Source: Catenuloplanes atrovinosus (GTDB taxonomy: Bacteria; Actinomycetota; Actinomycetes; Mycobacteriales; Micromonosporaceae). Taken from it: a stretch of DNA of 64,000 nucleotides. Below the pieces are notes generated by a model. That model had not been told where the DNA came from. It ran no database searches and saw only the letters and a list, made by a program, of their open reading frames with translations. Both the position numbers and the translations under genes were made by a program. This document shows, piece by piece, positions 26,023-35,902 of this stretch. The stretch spans positions 8,643,001 through 8,707,000 of the forward strand of contig NZ_JAVDYB010000001.1 in assembly GCF_031458235.1 (NCBI RefSeq), in the 5' to 3' direction. How positions within the stretch are numbered: the first letter of the stretch is position 1; every line of letters begins with the position of its first letter.

Positions 26023-26202
26023 ATGGCAGATGAGTACGAGGACCCGAGCGGCAGCACGATGGCGTTCCGGGCCTACATGAACCGTCAGGAGCAGGAGCAG
26101 CAGGCCGAGGCCGCTCCCGCCAAGTCCAACCTTCCGCTGATCATCGGCGGGGTTGTGGCGGCGGTCGCGGTCGTGGCCGTCGTGCTGTGGATTGTCCTGT
26201 AG
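26023..26202 (+). CDS. Small single-pass membrane protein
   Basis: The 59-residue protein has an acidic-polar N-terminus (DEYEDPSGSTMAFRAYMN, then Q/E-rich) and a C-terminal helix (LPLIIGGVVAAVAVVAVVLW) with almost nothing after it, i.e. tail-anchored topology. GGGG precedes the ATG closely. The upstream gap contains AT-rich promoter-like sequence (TTTTTGTATGACGGG). The function is unknown. Confidence 0.7.
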   Translation: MADEYEDPSGSTMAFRAYMNRQEQEQQAEAAPAKSNLPLIIGGVVAAVAVVAVVLWIVL

Positions 26203-26213
26203 TTCCTGGTTGA

Positions 26214-27311
26214 TCAGCCGCCGAGCACGGCGCGGGCCTGCGTGGCGATCTCGAGTTCCTCGTCGGTCGGCACCACGCACACCCTGACCCGTGACGCCGA
26301 GGTGGAGACGATCCGTTCGCCGCGCTCCGGCGCGGCGTTCCGGTCCCCGTCCACCTCGATGCCGAGCGCGGCGAGCCCGGCCAGCGCGGACGCGCGCACG
26401 GTCGCCGAGTTCTCGCCCACGCCCGCGGTGAACGTGACGGCGTCGACCCGGCCGAGCACCGCGTAGTACGCGCCCACCAACTCCTTGATCCGTCGCGTGT
26501 AGACGTCGAACGCGAGCGTGGCCGCACCGTCGCCGTCCGCCCGGCGGCGCTCGATCTCCCGCATGTCGCTGACGCCGGCCAACCCTCGCATGCCGCTGCG
26601 CTTGTTCAACAGCTCGTCGATCTCGTCCAGCGACATGCCACCCACCCGGTGCAGGTGGAAGATGATCGCGGGGTCCAGGCTGCCGCTGCGCGTGCCCATC
26701 ACCAGACCCTCCAACGGGGACAGTCCCATCGAGGTGGCGACGCTGCGACCGCGCTCCACCGCGCAGACGCTGGCGCCGTTGCCGAGGTGCAGCGTGATCA
26801 CGTTGGTGTCCTCGGGGGCCCGCCCGATCAGCGCGGCGGTGCGGCGGGAGACGTACGCGTGCGAGGTGCCGTGAAAGCCGTACCGGCGGACGCGGTGGGC
26901 CTTCGCGGTGTCCGCGTCGATCGCGTAGGTCGCGGCCTCCGGCGGCAGCGTGCTGTGGAACGCGGTGTCGAAGACCGCGACCTGCGGCACGTCCGGCAGC
27001 AGCTTGCGCGCGGTCTCGATGCCGGCCAGGTTCGCCGGGTTGTGCAACGGCGCCAGCGGGATCAGCCGCTCGATCGTGCGCACCACGTCGTCGTCGATCA
27101 GCGTGGGCTCGGTGAAGTCCGGGCCGCCGTGCACGACGCGGTGGCCGACCGCGTCGAGGTTCTCGAGCTCTTCGCTCCGGAACACCTCCTGCAACGCCGT
27201 CTGATGATCGTCCACCTCCTCGACCAGCCCCTTGGCGACAGTGGTGTCGCCGTCGAAGAGGCGGTACTTCAGCGAGGAGGACCCGGTGTTGAGCACCAGT
27301 ACGCGCGTCAC
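26214..27311 (-). CDS. ackA: Acetate kinase
   Basis: AckA makes ATP from acetyl phosphate (or the reverse). The 365-residue protein has the ASKHA fold: LVLNTGSSSLKYRLF, GHRVVHGG, FDTAFHSTLP, RRYGFHGTSHAYV, HLGNGASVCAV, MGLSPLEGLVMGTRSG and GVGENSA. It is slightly short compared with the usual ~400 residues but has all motifs. The GTG start at 27311 overlaps the pta stop (GTGA), so it is co-translated with pta. Confidence 0.97.
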   Translation of the reverse strand: MTRVLVLNTGSSSLKYRLFDGDTTVAKGLVEEVDDHQTALQEVFRSEELENLDAVGHRVVHGGPDFTEPTLIDDDVVRTIERLIPLAPLHNPANLAGIETARKLLPDVPQVAVFDTAFHSTLPPEAATYAIDADTAKAHRVRRYGFHGTSHAYVSRRTAALIGRAPEDTNVITLHLGNGASVCAVERGRSVATSMGLSPLEGLVMGTRSGSLDPAIIFHLHRVGGMSLDEIDELLNKRSGMRGLAGVSDMREIERRRADGDGAATLAFDVYTRRIKELVGAYYAVLGRVDAVTFTAGVGENSATVRASALAGLAALGIEVDGDRNAAPERGERIVSTSASRVRVCVVPTDEELEIATQARAVLGG

Positions 27312-29386
27312 TTCGACTCTCCGGCGGCCTGGATCGCGGTGATCGCGACCGTGTTGACGATGTCCTTGACGGTGGCGCCCCGGGAGAGGTCGTTCACCGG
27401 GCGGCGCAGCGCCTGCATGACCGGGCCGACCGCGACCGCGTTCGCCGAGCGCTGCACCGCCTTGTACGTGTTGTTGCCGGTGTTCAGGTCCGGGAAGACG
27501 AACACCGTGGCCTTGCCCGCCACCGCGCTGTCCGGCAGCTTCGTCGCGGCCACGCCCGGGTCGATCGCGGCGTCGTACTGGATCGGGCCCTCCACCGGCA
27601 GGTCCGGCCGTCGCTCGCGGACCAGGCGGGTGGCGGCCGCGACCTTCTCCACGTCCGCGCCCGAGCCGGACGTGCCGGTCGAGTAGGAGAGCATGGCCAC
27701 GCGCGGCTCCACGCCGAACCGGGCCGCGGTCTCCGCGGACGAGATCGCGATGTCGGCGAGCTGCTCCGCGTTCGGATCGGGGTTGACCGCGCAGTCGCCG
27801 TAGACCAGCACGCGGTCGGCCAGCAGCATGAAGAAGACGCTGGACGCCACGGAGACGCCGGGCACGGTCTTGATGATCTCGAAGGCGGGGCGGATCGTGG
27901 CCGCGGTGGTGTGCGTGGCGCCGGAGACCATGCCGTCCGCGCGCCCGGTGTACACCATCATGGTGCCGAAGTAGCTGACGTCGCGCACCACGTCGCGGGC
28001 CAGCTCCAGCGTCATCGCGCGGTGCTTGCGGATCTCCGCGTACGTCTCGGCGAACTCCTCGGCCCACTCGCTGGTCGCCGGGTTGTGCAACTCGGCACCG
28101 GCGATGTCCAGGCCCAGCTCGCGGGCCTTGCGGTGGATCTCGTCCGGGTCGCCGAGCAACGTCAGGTCGGCGACGCCGCGGCGCAGCAGGATCTCGGTGG
28201 CGCGCAGGATGCGCTCCTCCGCCCCCTCCGGCAGCACCAGCCGGCGGCGGTCCGCGCGGGCGCGGTCGATCAGGTCGTACTCGAACATCATCGGCGTGAC
28301 GCGGGCGCTGCGCGTGACGTCCAGCCTGCGGACCAGCTCCTCCGTGTCCACCGTGGACTCGAACGCGCCGATCGCGGCCTGCACCTTGCGCGGGTTGCGG
28401 GCGTTCAGCCCGGACTCGATCCGGCTGGCGGCCGCGATGGTGTGGTAGCTGTCGGTCTTCACGGAGAGCACGGCCAGGCCGCTGTGCAGGCTCTCGATCA
28501 GCCGCGCGACCCGGGCGTCCGGCCGCTCGCCGAGGGTCAGCACCAGGCCGGCCACGGACACCTCGCCGGCCGCGTGCGCCGCCGCGGCGGCCACCAGCAG
28601 ATCGGCCCGATCCCCTGGAGTGATCATCAGGCAGCCGTCGGTCAAATGATCAAGCAGCACCGGTACGTGGGCCGCGCCCACCACCAGGTCCAGCACGTCC
28701 CGGTCGAGCGCCCGCGCGTCGCCGCTGAGGATCTCCGCGCCCAGCGCCTGGGCCATCTCCGCCACGGTCGGCGCCGAGATGGTCGGCACCTCCGGGATGA
28801 CGTAGGTGGGGACCGTCTGGTCCTGCGGCGTGGGCGTGCCGGCCGGCACCCGGTTCGCGATCACCGCGAGCACCGTGGCGCCAAGATCCTGCACGCTGTG
28901 GTACGCGCCGCGCGCCGCCGACGCCACCTCGGCCGCGTCCGCGTCCCGCCCGTCCACGACCGGGATCACCACGCTGCCGAACTCGGTGGCGAGCCGCACG
29001 TTGAACGCGAACTCGCGGGGCAGGCCGGGACCCGGCTCGCCGTTGTCGTCGAAGTCGCTGCCGATCACCACGACCGCGTCGAAGTGCCGCTCCAGCGCGC
29101 GGTAGCGGTCCACCACGCGGGAGATCAGCTCCTCCCGGTTGCCGGCCGCCACCATGGTCGCGGCCTCCGCGAACGTGGTGCCGAACAGCTCCTCGTACGG
29201 CCGGTCTATCCGGTACCGCTCACGCAGCAGCGCCAGCATCGGATCGGCCTCGCCGCGGGCGGCCACCAGCGGCCGGAACACGCCCACCCGCGGCGTCTGC
29301 CGGGAGAGCAGCTCGGCCAGGCCGAGCGCGATCGTTGACTTTCCGCCGCCGGGTCCGAGCCCGGCAATGTAGACGCTTCGCCCCAC
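27308..29386 (-). CDS. pta: Phosphate acetyltransferase, long form
   Basis: Pta converts acetyl-CoA and phosphate to acetyl phosphate. The 692-residue long form has an N-terminal P-loop domain (SVYIAGLGPGGGKSTIALGL), a DRTGG-type middle domain and the C-terminal PTA_PTB catalytic domain from about residue 365 (DRRRLVLPEGAEERILRA, VYGDCAVNPDPN, LSYSTGTSGSG). GTG 29386 (VGRSVYIAG) fits the family start better than GTG 29413. It forms a coupled operon with ackA. Confidence 0.96.
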   Translation of the reverse strand: MGRSVYIAGLGPGGGKSTIALGLAELLSRQTPRVGVFRPLVAARGEADPMLALLRERYRIDRPYEELFGTTFAEAATMVAAGNREELISRVVDRYRALERHFDAVVVIGSDFDDNGEPGPGLPREFAFNVRLATEFGSVVIPVVDGRDADAAEVASAARGAYHSVQDLGATVLAVIANRVPAGTPTPQDQTVPTYVIPEVPTISAPTVAEMAQALGAEILSGDARALDRDVLDLVVGAAHVPVLLDHLTDGCLMITPGDRADLLVAAAAAHAAGEVSVAGLVLTLGERPDARVARLIESLHSGLAVLSVKTDSYHTIAAASRIESGLNARNPRKVQAAIGAFESTVDTEELVRRLDVTRSARVTPMMFEYDLIDRARADRRRLVLPEGAEERILRATEILLRRGVADLTLLGDPDEIHRKARELGLDIAGAELHNPATSEWAEEFAETYAEIRKHRAMTLELARDVVRDVSYFGTMMVYTGRADGMVSGATHTTAATIRPAFEIIKTVPGVSVASSVFFMLLADRVLVYGDCAVNPDPNAEQLADIAISSAETAARFGVEPRVAMLSYSTGTSGSGADVEKVAAATRLVRERRPDLPVEGPIQYDAAIDPGVAATKLPDSAVAGKATVFVFPDLNTGNNTYKAVQRSANAVAVGPVMQALRRPVNDLSRGATVKDIVNTVAITAIQAAGESK

Positions 29387-29493
29387 GTGGCTCAACCTAC
29401 CCGCGGCGACCACCGGAACACCCAGGTCTTACGACCTTGATCAACGTCACGCGGGACCTTGCTCACGCGCGGCCCCCGGTTTCGTGTCGGCGG

Positions 29494-29679
29494 GGGTCGC
29501 CGGCGTTTGTCGTGCGGGTCGCCGGCGTTGGTCGTGCGGGTCGCCGGCGTTGGTCGTGCGGGTCGCGTGGGCTGCCGGGTACTCGTCGTCGGGGTTGCTG
29601 GCGTTCGTCGCGTGGGCTGCCGGTTACTCGTCGTCGAGTCGCTGGCGTTGGTCGTGCGGGTCGCCGGTTACTCGTCGTC
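29494..29679. repeat. Degenerate tandem array of 22 bp units spreading from a gene 3' end
   Basis: Eight units alternate between type A (GGGTCGCCGGCGTTGGTCGTGC at 29516-29537 and 29538-29559, with close variants at 29494 and 29636) and type B (GCCGGTTACTCGTCGTC core at about 29575, 29619 and 29663). The last type B unit is the coding end of the neighbouring small gene (Asp-Asp-Glu-stop on the minus strand). The array therefore looks like repeated copying of that gene's 3' end into the pta upstream region. Confidence 0.8.
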
Positions 29680-29847
29680 CGGGTCGTCGAGGCGGGCGAG
29701 CCAGGTGGCGAGGCGCTCGATCGGCGTCTCGAACTCGGGGTTGAGGTCGACGAAGTCGCGCAGCCGCTCGGCGACCCACTCCAGCGTGACCTGCTCCTCG
29801 CCGCGGCGCTCGGTCAGCTCCTCGATGCCGCGATCCGTGAAGTACAT
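29668..29847 (-). CDS. DUF6104-type small conserved protein downstream of kgd
   Basis: The 59-residue acidic helical protein starts MYFTDRGIEELTERRGEE and contains VDLNPEFETPIERLATWLARLDD. I recognise the actinobacterial DUF6104 type, found beside kgd/sucA in many genomes. GAGGAGC lies 8 bases before ATG 29847. It is separated from kgd by a strong hairpin at 29871-29905, so it may be expressed by readthrough or from its own promoter. The function is unknown. Confidence 0.85.
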   Translation of the reverse strand: MYFTDRGIEELTERRGEEQVTLEWVAERLRDFVDLNPEFETPIERLATWLARLDDPDDE

Positions 29848-29870
29848 GGTGTTTTGCTCCTCAGACGGGT

Positions 29871-29905
29871 GCTCCCCGCCACCGGCTGTTCCGGTGGCGG
29901 GGAGC
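29871..29905 (-). terminator. kgd terminator hairpin
   Basis: A perfect 15-bp stem (GCTCCCCGCCACCGG with its complement) and 5-base loop lie 26 bases after the kgd stop and before the DUF6104-type gene. Confidence 0.85.
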
Positions 29906-29931
29906 GGTGCTCGTGCGGGTCGCCGCGGTCC

Positions 29932-32900
29932 TTACGGGCGCGGCAGCGAGGCCTCGATGAGCGCGGACTGCTCCGCCTCGTGCAGCTTCGCCGAGCCGAC
30001 CGCCGGCGCGGCCGCGGCCGGGCGGGAGATGCGGCGCAGGCGCAGGCCGTCGAGGTGCTCCAGCAGGTTCAGCGCGATGAAGCTCCACGCGCCTTGGTTG
30101 GCCGGCTCCTCCTGGACCCAGGCGAAGTCCTCCGCGTTCGGGTACTTCGCCAGCTCGGCCTTCAGCTCCTCGACGGGCAGCGGGTAGAGCTGCTCCATCC
30201 GGACGATGGCCGTGTCGGTGATCTCCCGCTCCGCGCGCGCCTGCACCAGGTCGTAGTAGACCTTGCCGCTGCACAGCAGCACGCGCTTCACGGCCGCCGC
30301 GTCGGTGATGCCGGCGTCGCCGATCACGGTCTGGAACGTGCCGTTCGTGAAGTCCGCGACGGACGACACGCAGAGCTTGTGGCGCAGCAGCGACTTCGGC
30401 GTGAAGACGATCAGTGGCTTCCGCTTCGGCGACAGTGCCTGGCGGCGCAGCAGGTGGAAGTGGTTCGCCGGGGTGGTCGGGTTCGCCACCCGGATGTTGT
30501 CCTCCGCGGCCAGTTGCAGCCAGCGCTCCGGGCGGCCGGAGGTGTGGTCCGGGCCCTGGCCCTCGTGGCCGTGCGGCAGCAGCAGCGTCACCGCGGACTG
30601 CTGGCCCCACTTGACCTCGCCGGAGGAGATGAACTCGTCCGCGATCGACTGGGCGCCGTTCGCGAAGTCACCGAACTGCGCCTCCCAGAGGACCAGCGCC
30701 TCGGTGTTCTCCACCGAGTAGCCGTACTCGAAGCCCATCGCCGCGTACTCGCTCAGCAGCGAGTCGTGCGCGAAGAACCGCGCCTGGCCGGCCGCGAGCT
30801 GGCTGATCGGCAGGAAGTCCGCGCCGGTGCGCCCGTCCACCACGGCCGCGTGCCGCTGCACGAACGTGCCGCGCCGCGAGTCCTGGCCGGAGAGGCGGAC
30901 CGTGACGCCCTGCGCCAGCAGCGAGCCGAACGCGATGATCTCGCCGAAGCCCCAGTCGATGTTGCCCTCGCGGGCCATCTTGGCGCGGCGGTCGAGCAGC
31001 TGCTGGACCCGCTTGTGCGGCGTGAAGCCCTCGGGCAGCTCGATGTGCGCCTGACCGATGCGGGCCACGGTCTCCGCGTCGATCGCGGTCTCGACCTCCG
31101 GCTCCGGCTCGTGCACGTCCGGGCGGGCCCGGCGGCCGGAGGACGACGTGTTCGCGTCGCGGGTGGCCTTGAAGACCTGCTCCAGCTGACCCTGGTAGTC
31201 GCGCAGCTGCTCCTCCGCGTCGGCCACGGTGATGTCGCCGCGACCGATCAGCTCCTCCGTGTACGCCTTCCGCACGCTGCGCTTGTTGTCGATGATCGCG
31301 TACATCAGCGGGTTGGTCATCGACGGGTCGTCGCCCTCGTTGTGACCGCGGCGGCGGTAGCAGACCAGGTCGATCACCACGTCCTTGTTGAACGTCTGGC
31401 GGTACTCGAACGCCAGCCGCGCGACCCGCACCACGGCCTCGGGGTCGTCGCCGTTCACGTGGAAGATCGGGGCCTGGATCATGCGGGCCACGTCCGTGCT
31501 GTACAGCGAGGAACGGCTGTACTCCGGCGCGGTGGTGAAGCCGACCTGGTTGTTGACCACCACGTGCACGGTGCCGCCGGTGCGGTAGCCGCGCAGCTGG
31601 GAGAGGTTCAGCGTCTCCGCGACCACGCCCTGACCGGCGAACGCGGCGTCGCCGTGCACCATCAGCGGCAGGACCGTGTAGCCCTCCAGGCCGAGGTTGA
31701 GCCGGTCCTGCTTGGCGCGGACGATGCCCTCCAGGACCGGGTCGACGGCCTCCAGGTGCGACGGGTTCGCCGTGACGCTGACCGTGGTGCCGTACTCGCC
31801 GTCCGGCGTGTTGAACTTGCCGGTCATGCCCAGGTGGTACTTGACGTCGCCGGAGCCGTGCGCCGACCGCGGGTCCAGGTGGCCCTCGAACTCGGAGAAG
31901 ATCTTCTCGTACGGCTTGCCGACGATGTTGGCCAGCACGTTCAGCCGGCCGCGGTGGGCCATGCCGATGACGACCTCGTCCAGCTGGTTCTCCGCGGAGG
32001 CCTGGAGGATCTCGTCCAGCAGCGGGATCAGCGACTCGCCGCCCTCCAGCGAGAAGCGCTTCTGGCCGACGTACTTCGTCTGCAGGAACGTCTCGAACGC
32101 CTCGGCCGCGTTCAGCCGGTTGAGGATGTGCTTCTGCTCCTCAGGCGACGGCTTCGTGTACTTGATCTCGATGCGGTCCTGGATCCAGCGGCGCTCCTCC
32201 GGATCCATGATGTGCATGTACTCGATACCGACCCGGCGGCAGTAGGTGTCGCGCAGCACGCCGAGCACGTCGCGCAGCTTCATCTTCTGCTTGCCCGCGA
32301 AGCCGCCGACCGGGAACGTCCGGTCCAGGTCCCACAGCGTGAGACCGTGCTCCAGCACGTCGAGGTCCGGGTGCCGGCGGATCTCGAACTCCAGCGGGTC
32401 GGTGTCCGCCATCAGGTGACCGCGCACCCGGTACGCGTGGATCAGCTCGACGACGCGGGCCGCCTTGTCGATCTGGCCCTCGGAGGTGCGGGCCACGTCG
32501 CGCACCCAGCGGACCGGCTCGTACGGCACGCGCAGCGCCGTGAAGATCTCGTCGTAGAAGCCGTGCTCGCCGAGCAGCAGCTCGTGCATGACCTTCAGGA
32601 ACTCGCCGGACTGCGCGCCCTGGATGATCCGGTGGTCGTAGGTGCTGGTCAGCGTGATGACCTTGCTGACGCCCAGCTCGGTGAGGGTCTCGTCGGACAT
32701 GCCCGCGTACGGCGCCGGGTACTCCATCGCGCCGACACCGATGATCGCGCCCTGGCCGACCGTGAGCCGCGGCATGGAGTGCACGGTGCCGATGCCGCCC
32801 GGGTTGGTCAGCGAGACGGTGGCGCCGGAGTGGTCCTCCATCGTCAGCTCGTTGCGGCGGGCGCGGCGCACGATCTCCTCGTAGGCCTGCCAGAAGCCGC

Positions 32901-33618
32901 GGAAGTCGAGGTTCTCGCAGCCCTTGACGCTCGGCACCACCAGCGAGCGGGAACCGTCCGGCTTGGCCAGGTCGATCGCGATGCCGAGGTTCACGTGCTC
33001 CGGCGTGACCAGCGTGGGCTTGCCGTTGGTCTCGACGTAGTTGTTGTTCATCTCCGGGTGCAGCGCCAGCGCCTTGACCAGCGCGTAGCCGATCAGGTGC
33101 GTGAAGCTGACCTTGCCGCCCCGCCCGCGGGCGAGGTGGTTGTTGATCACGATGCGGTTGTCCACCAGCAGCTTCGCCGGGACCGCGCGGACGCTCGTGG
33201 CGGTCGGGACCGCCAGCGACGCCTCCATGTTCTGCACGATCTTGGCGGCGATGCCGCGCAGCGGCGCGGTGCCGGGGCTGACCTTGGCCGGCTCCTTCTT
33301 GGGCTGGGCTTTGGCCTCCGGCTTCGCGGCCGGCTTGGGCGCGGGCTTCGGCTGTGCCTTGGGCTTCTCCTTGTCGGCCGCGGGGGCATCGGTGCCCACG
33401 CGCGCGGCCGAGGTGGCGCCGGCGGCCGCGGTGGCCTCCGTCGGCGTCGCGATCGAACCAGCATCCGCCGTCGGCTTGTAATCAGCGAAGAAGTCGTGCC
33501 AGGCGGGGTCCACGCTCGTCGGGTCGGCGAGGTACCGCTGGTACATCTCTTCGACGATCCACTCGTTGGGGCCGAAGCCCGCCAGGGGATTGTCCTGCGA
33601 AGTTTGCTGGGTCGACAC
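29932..33618 (-). CDS. kgd: Multifunctional 2-oxoglutarate metabolism enzyme Kgd
   Basis: Kgd combines 2-oxoglutarate decarboxylase/dehydrogenase E1, succinyltransferase E2-like and 2-hydroxy-3-oxoadipate synthase activities. The 1228 residues comprise: an N-terminal helix block ([16 protein letters not shown]), an Ala/Pro/Lys-rich linker (about 60-110), an E2 acyltransferase domain without lipoyl domain (about 115-340; [14 protein letters not shown] with the catalytic His), and a ThDP-dependent E1 domain (about 370-1228; [20 protein letters not shown]). The length matches mycobacterial Kgd. The GTG start at 33618 has AGAGGCGA upstream. In actinobacteria GarA-type FHA proteins regulate this enzyme; none is adjacent. 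Confidence 0.97.
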   Translation of the reverse strand: MSTQQTSQDNPLAGFGPNEWIVEEMYQRYLADPTSVDPAWHDFFADYKPTADAGSIATPTEATAAAGATSAARVGTDAPAADKEKPKAQPKPAPKPAAKPEAKAQPKKEPAKVSPGTAPLRGIAAKIVQNMEASLAVPTATSVRAVPAKLLVDNRIVINNHLARGRGGKVSFTHLIGYALVKALALHPEMNNNYVETNGKPTLVTPEHVNLGIAIDLAKPDGSRSLVVPSVKGCENLDFRGFWQAYEEIVRRARRNELTMEDHSGATVSLTNPGGIGTVHSMPRLTVGQGAIIGVGAMEYPAPYAGMSDETLTELGVSKVITLTSTYDHRIIQGAQSGEFLKVMHELLLGEHGFYDEIFTALRVPYEPVRWVRDVARTSEGQIDKAARVVELIHAYRVRGHLMADTDPLEFEIRRHPDLDVLEHGLTLWDLDRTFPVGGFAGKQKMKLRDVLGVLRDTYCRRVGIEYMHIMDPEERRWIQDRIEIKYTKPSPEEQKHILNRLNAAEAFETFLQTKYVGQKRFSLEGGESLIPLLDEILQASAENQLDEVVIGMAHRGRLNVLANIVGKPYEKIFSEFEGHLDPRSAHGSGDVKYHLGMTGKFNTPDGEYGTTVSVTANPSHLEAVDPVLEGIVRAKQDRLNLGLEGYTVLPLMVHGDAAFAGQGVVAETLNLSQLRGYRTGGTVHVVVNNQVGFTTAPEYSRSSLYSTDVARMIQAPIFHVNGDDPEAVVRVARLAFEYRQTFNKDVVIDLVCYRRRGHNEGDDPSMTNPLMYAIIDNKRSVRKAYTEELIGRGDITVADAEEQLRDYQGQLEQVFKATRDANTSSSGRRARPDVHEPEPEVETAIDAETVARIGQAHIELPEGFTPHKRVQQLLDRRAKMAREGNIDWGFGEIIAFGSLLAQGVTVRLSGQDSRRGTFVQRHAAVVDGRTGADFLPISQLAAGQARFFAHDSLLSEYAAMGFEYGYSVENTEALVLWEAQFGDFANGAQSIADEFISSGEVKWGQQSAVTLLLPHGHEGQGPDHTSGRPERWLQLAAEDNIRVANPTTPANHFHLLRRQALSPKRKPLIVFTPKSLLRHKLCVSSVADFTNGTFQTVIGDAGITDAAAVKRVLLCSGKVYYDLVQARAEREITDTAIVRMEQLYPLPVEELKAELAKYPNAEDFAWVQEEPANQGAWSFIALNLLEHLDGLRLRRISRPAAAAPAVGSAKLHEAEQSALIEASLPRP

Positions 33619-34029
33619 GGCCGGTATCGCCTCTTTCAGAGCGGTTTGTCTGTGTCGCGGTAGGTGACAGGCATTCGTTGACTGCCGCGAGCTGACGTGG
33701 GGTCAGACTTCGGTTTCCCAGGCTACGCCGTGTGATTCGGGGTCATGTCGGCGACATCCGTCCGTGTCGAGATTCACAGCATTGGGGTCTTTTCGCCCTA
33801 GGTGCACGTTCGATTGCGTACGTGTGGTTCCTATGCTTGTCGTGCCTGCTCAGCATGGTTTCTCCGATCGACGGGCGGTATGTCCGCCGGTCTTCCGGTG
33901 CGGCCGTTGAGTCGTGACACAGAGTCATACGCAGGGGTGATCTCGCTTGCGTGCATCGTTCATGTGCTTGACATCGAGATCGGGGGTTACCGACACGCCG
34001 CTGAGGGATCACCCGCTTACACAGTGAAC
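33619..34029. other. Divergent gap between kgd and acyltransferase gene
   Basis: These 411 bases must hold the kgd promoter and probably that of the rightward gene. A perfect small dyad ATGTCG-G-CGACAT (33745-33757) and a GGCGG/CCGCC hairpin near 33875 are the only structures noted. No gene was recognised; frames running through here toward the acyltransferase lack ribosome sites. Confidence 0.5.
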
Positions 34030-34995
34030 ATGGACACCGTTGACCCGTCGGGCGTCCTCCCCGGACCGGCCATCGTGCCGCCCTGGCGCCCGCCGCTGCC
34101 CGCCCCGCTCGCTCAGCCACGGTCCAACTGCGACAGCGGCTGCCTGCCCGTCCCGGGCTTCCATCGGCACGTCTCCGGCCTGCGTCAGGTCGGTCGTGCG
34201 GTGGCGCTGATCGGCGCCCTGACCGGTGGTCTCGCACTCCTGCCGTTCCTTCCCTTCCTGACCTCGACCGGCCGGCACGTCGCCGGCCGCTGGTGGGCCC
34301 GTGCGGTGCTCGGCGCCGCCGGAGTCCGGCTGGTCGTGCGCGGCGCCGGTGCCGTGCCGCGTCGCCGGGCGCTGCTCGTGGCCAACCACAACTCCTGGTT
34401 GGACACGGTCGCGCTGATGGCCGTGTCGCCGGCCCGGATGACCGCCAAGCACGACATCCGCCACTGGCCGGTGATCGGCGTGCTGGCCTCGCTGGTCGGC
34501 ACGATCTTCATCGACCGCCGGCGGCCCCGGATGCTGCCGGGCACCGTCGCCCGGATCGCGGATGCGCTGCGCGACGGTGGCGTGGTCGCGGTCTTCCCGG
34601 CCGGCACCACCGGCTGTGGATACGCCAACGGCCCGGGCCACCGCGCCGACAACTCGCTCACCGGGCGGTGGCGGCCCGCGGTGTTCCAGGCCGCGGTCGA
34701 CGCAGGTGCGGTCGTGGTGCCGATCCGGCTCAGCTACCGCGAGGGCGTGGAGGGTGCGGACAGCACCGTGGCCACGTTCCTCTCCGCCGAGAGCCTTTTC
34801 GCCTGCGCGTTCCGCGTGATCGCGGTCCGCGGCCTCACCGCCGTGGTCACGGTCGAGCCGGCCCTGCACCCCGGCAACGACGCGGACCGTAAGGTGCTGG
34901 CCAGCGCCGCGGAGGGCGTGGTCCGCCCGTACCGCCGTCAGTCCTCGACGCCCGTCGCCGAGGCTCCCCAGACCCACCTGGATCTCGCCGCCTGA
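34030..34995 (+). CDS. PlsC-type 1-acylglycerol-3-phosphate acyltransferase
   Basis: The enzyme is predicted to acylate lysophosphatidate or a related lipid at the membrane. The 321-residue product has a Pro-rich N-terminus, a hydrophobic segment at about 56-78, then PlsC motifs: NHNSWLDTVAL (H..xxD box), GTIFIDRRRPRML, and FPAGTTGCG where FPEGTRS is usual (Glu replaced by Ala). ATG 34030 lacks a good ribosome site, so the true start could be a little upstream (GTG 34024). The monocistronic gene ends near a terminator shared with the convergent gene. Confidence 0.85.
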   Translation: MDTVDPSGVLPGPAIVPPWRPPLPAPLAQPRSNCDSGCLPVPGFHRHVSGLRQVGRAVALIGALTGGLALLPFLPFLTSTGRHVAGRWWARAVLGAAGVRLVVRGAGAVPRRRALLVANHNSWLDTVALMAVSPARMTAKHDIRHWPVIGVLASLVGTIFIDRRRPRMLPGTVARIADALRDGGVVAVFPAGTTGCGYANGPGHRADNSLTGRWRPAVFQAAVDAGAVVVPIRLSYREGVEGADSTVATFLSAESLFACAFRVIAVRGLTAVVTVEPALHPGNDADRKVLASAAEGVVRPYRRQSSTPVAEAPQTHLDLAA

Positions 34996-35077
34996 CCATC
35001 CCGTCCACCGGCGCCCCGCGCCCATGCAGCTCACCTCGCCCCTCATGACCCTCATGACCGTCCTCGCCCGCACCGCC

Positions 35078-35113
35078 AAGCCTCCGGCGCCGCCCGACGC
35101 GGCCCGGAGGCTT
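35078..35113. terminator. Bidirectional terminator
   Basis: A perfect 10-bp stem (AAGCCTCCGG with CCGGAGGCTT) and 16-base GC-rich loop lie between the convergent acyltransferase and DinB-like genes. Confidence 0.7.
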
Positions 35114-35128
35114 CACGTTTCCGTGCGC

Positions 35129-35788
35129 TCACGGGCGCCACGCCGGGTTGCGCCCCAGGTAGCGCAGGACGGACGAGGCGTCGTCGTCGGGAAGGTCGCC
35201 GGTGTATGCGCTGCCGAGCGCCCGAGCCTCCTCGATGGGATCGAACGGCGGGGCGAAGGCCCCGTACGGCCGGAGCGGCTCGACGAGGTCGGTGGCCACC
35301 AGGAGCAGTGAGAAGGCCACCTCCGGGGTGAGCGGGGACGGCTGACCGGTGGCGACCGCGACGTCCCAGGCGTGGATCGCGGCGTCGAGCGCGCACGCGC
35401 CGGCGGCCAGCCGCGGCGGCATCGGACCGGACGGCAGCGGCGTCGGCACGGCGGGCACCGCGTCGGGCACGGTGGTGAACGCGGCCCGGACCAGCGCGAT
35501 CGCCTCCGAGGTGCCGCGCATCGGATCGGGCCAGGGGGCGGCGGACGGCGCATAAGGATCGCCGGGAGGCCAGAGGCCGCCGGTGATGGTGGCGGCGAAG
35601 CGGGCCTGATTGCTCACCGCGTGCCGCACCACCTGCGTGACCGTCCACTCCGCGCACGGCGTCGGCAGGTCCCAGCCGCCGACCGGCACGCCCTTCACCG
35701 CCAGCCGTAGCGCGGTGTGGGAGTCGGCCAGCAGATCGCGCCACGGCAGCGGTGCGTGCTGGCCGGTCTGCGCGACGAGCTCGTCCAT
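35129..35788 (-). CDS. TIGR03086-type DinB/mycothiol-dependent-isomerase-like protein
   Basis: The 219-residue protein resembles the DinB-like four-helix bundles that use mycothiol (MDMPI N-terminal domain). WDLPTPCAEWTVTQVVRHAVSNQ carries the conserved W.V....H metal-binding pattern, and AIHAWDVAVATGQ the second His. The family makes thiol transferases and isomerases for detoxification. The divergent TetR gene 114 bases away and two matching operators suggest ligand-induced expression. The substrate is unknown. Confidence 0.85.
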   Translation of the reverse strand: MDELVAQTGQHAPLPWRDLLADSHTALRLAVKGVPVGGWDLPTPCAEWTVTQVVRHAVSNQARFAATITGGLWPPGDPYAPSAAPWPDPMRGTSEAIALVRAAFTTVPDAVPAVPTPLPSGPMPPRLAAGACALDAAIHAWDVAVATGQPSPLTPEVAFSLLLVATDLVEPLRPYGAFAPPFDPIEEARALGSAYTGDLPDDDASSVLRYLGRNPAWRP

Positions 35789-35836
35789 GAGCGTCCCTCT
35801 CGTTTGTGCTGGCTCGTTTCCTTCACCGTCTCAGAA

Positions 35837-35885
35837 CGGAATGCTTCGTTCCGCTGAAGCGTATCGGATCGGAATGATCCGTTCC
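35837..35885. promoter_or_regulatory. Two TetR operator sites in the divergent promoter
   Basis: CGGAATGCTTCGTTCC (35837-35852) and CGGAATGATCCGTTCC (35870-35885) share 14 of 16 bases and the dyad GGAA-N7-TTCC. They lie 33 bases apart (about three helical turns) between the TetR gene and the DinB-like gene. This placement strongly suggests autorepression and control of both genes. Confidence 0.75.
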
Positions 35886-35902
35886 AGTGGTAGAGTGAGA
35901 TC

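Noticed and set aside
29335-33663. A 1442-codon open frame opposite kgd.
   Set aside because: Same reason: composition of an antisense shadow, no domains, and it spans several transcription units and terminators.
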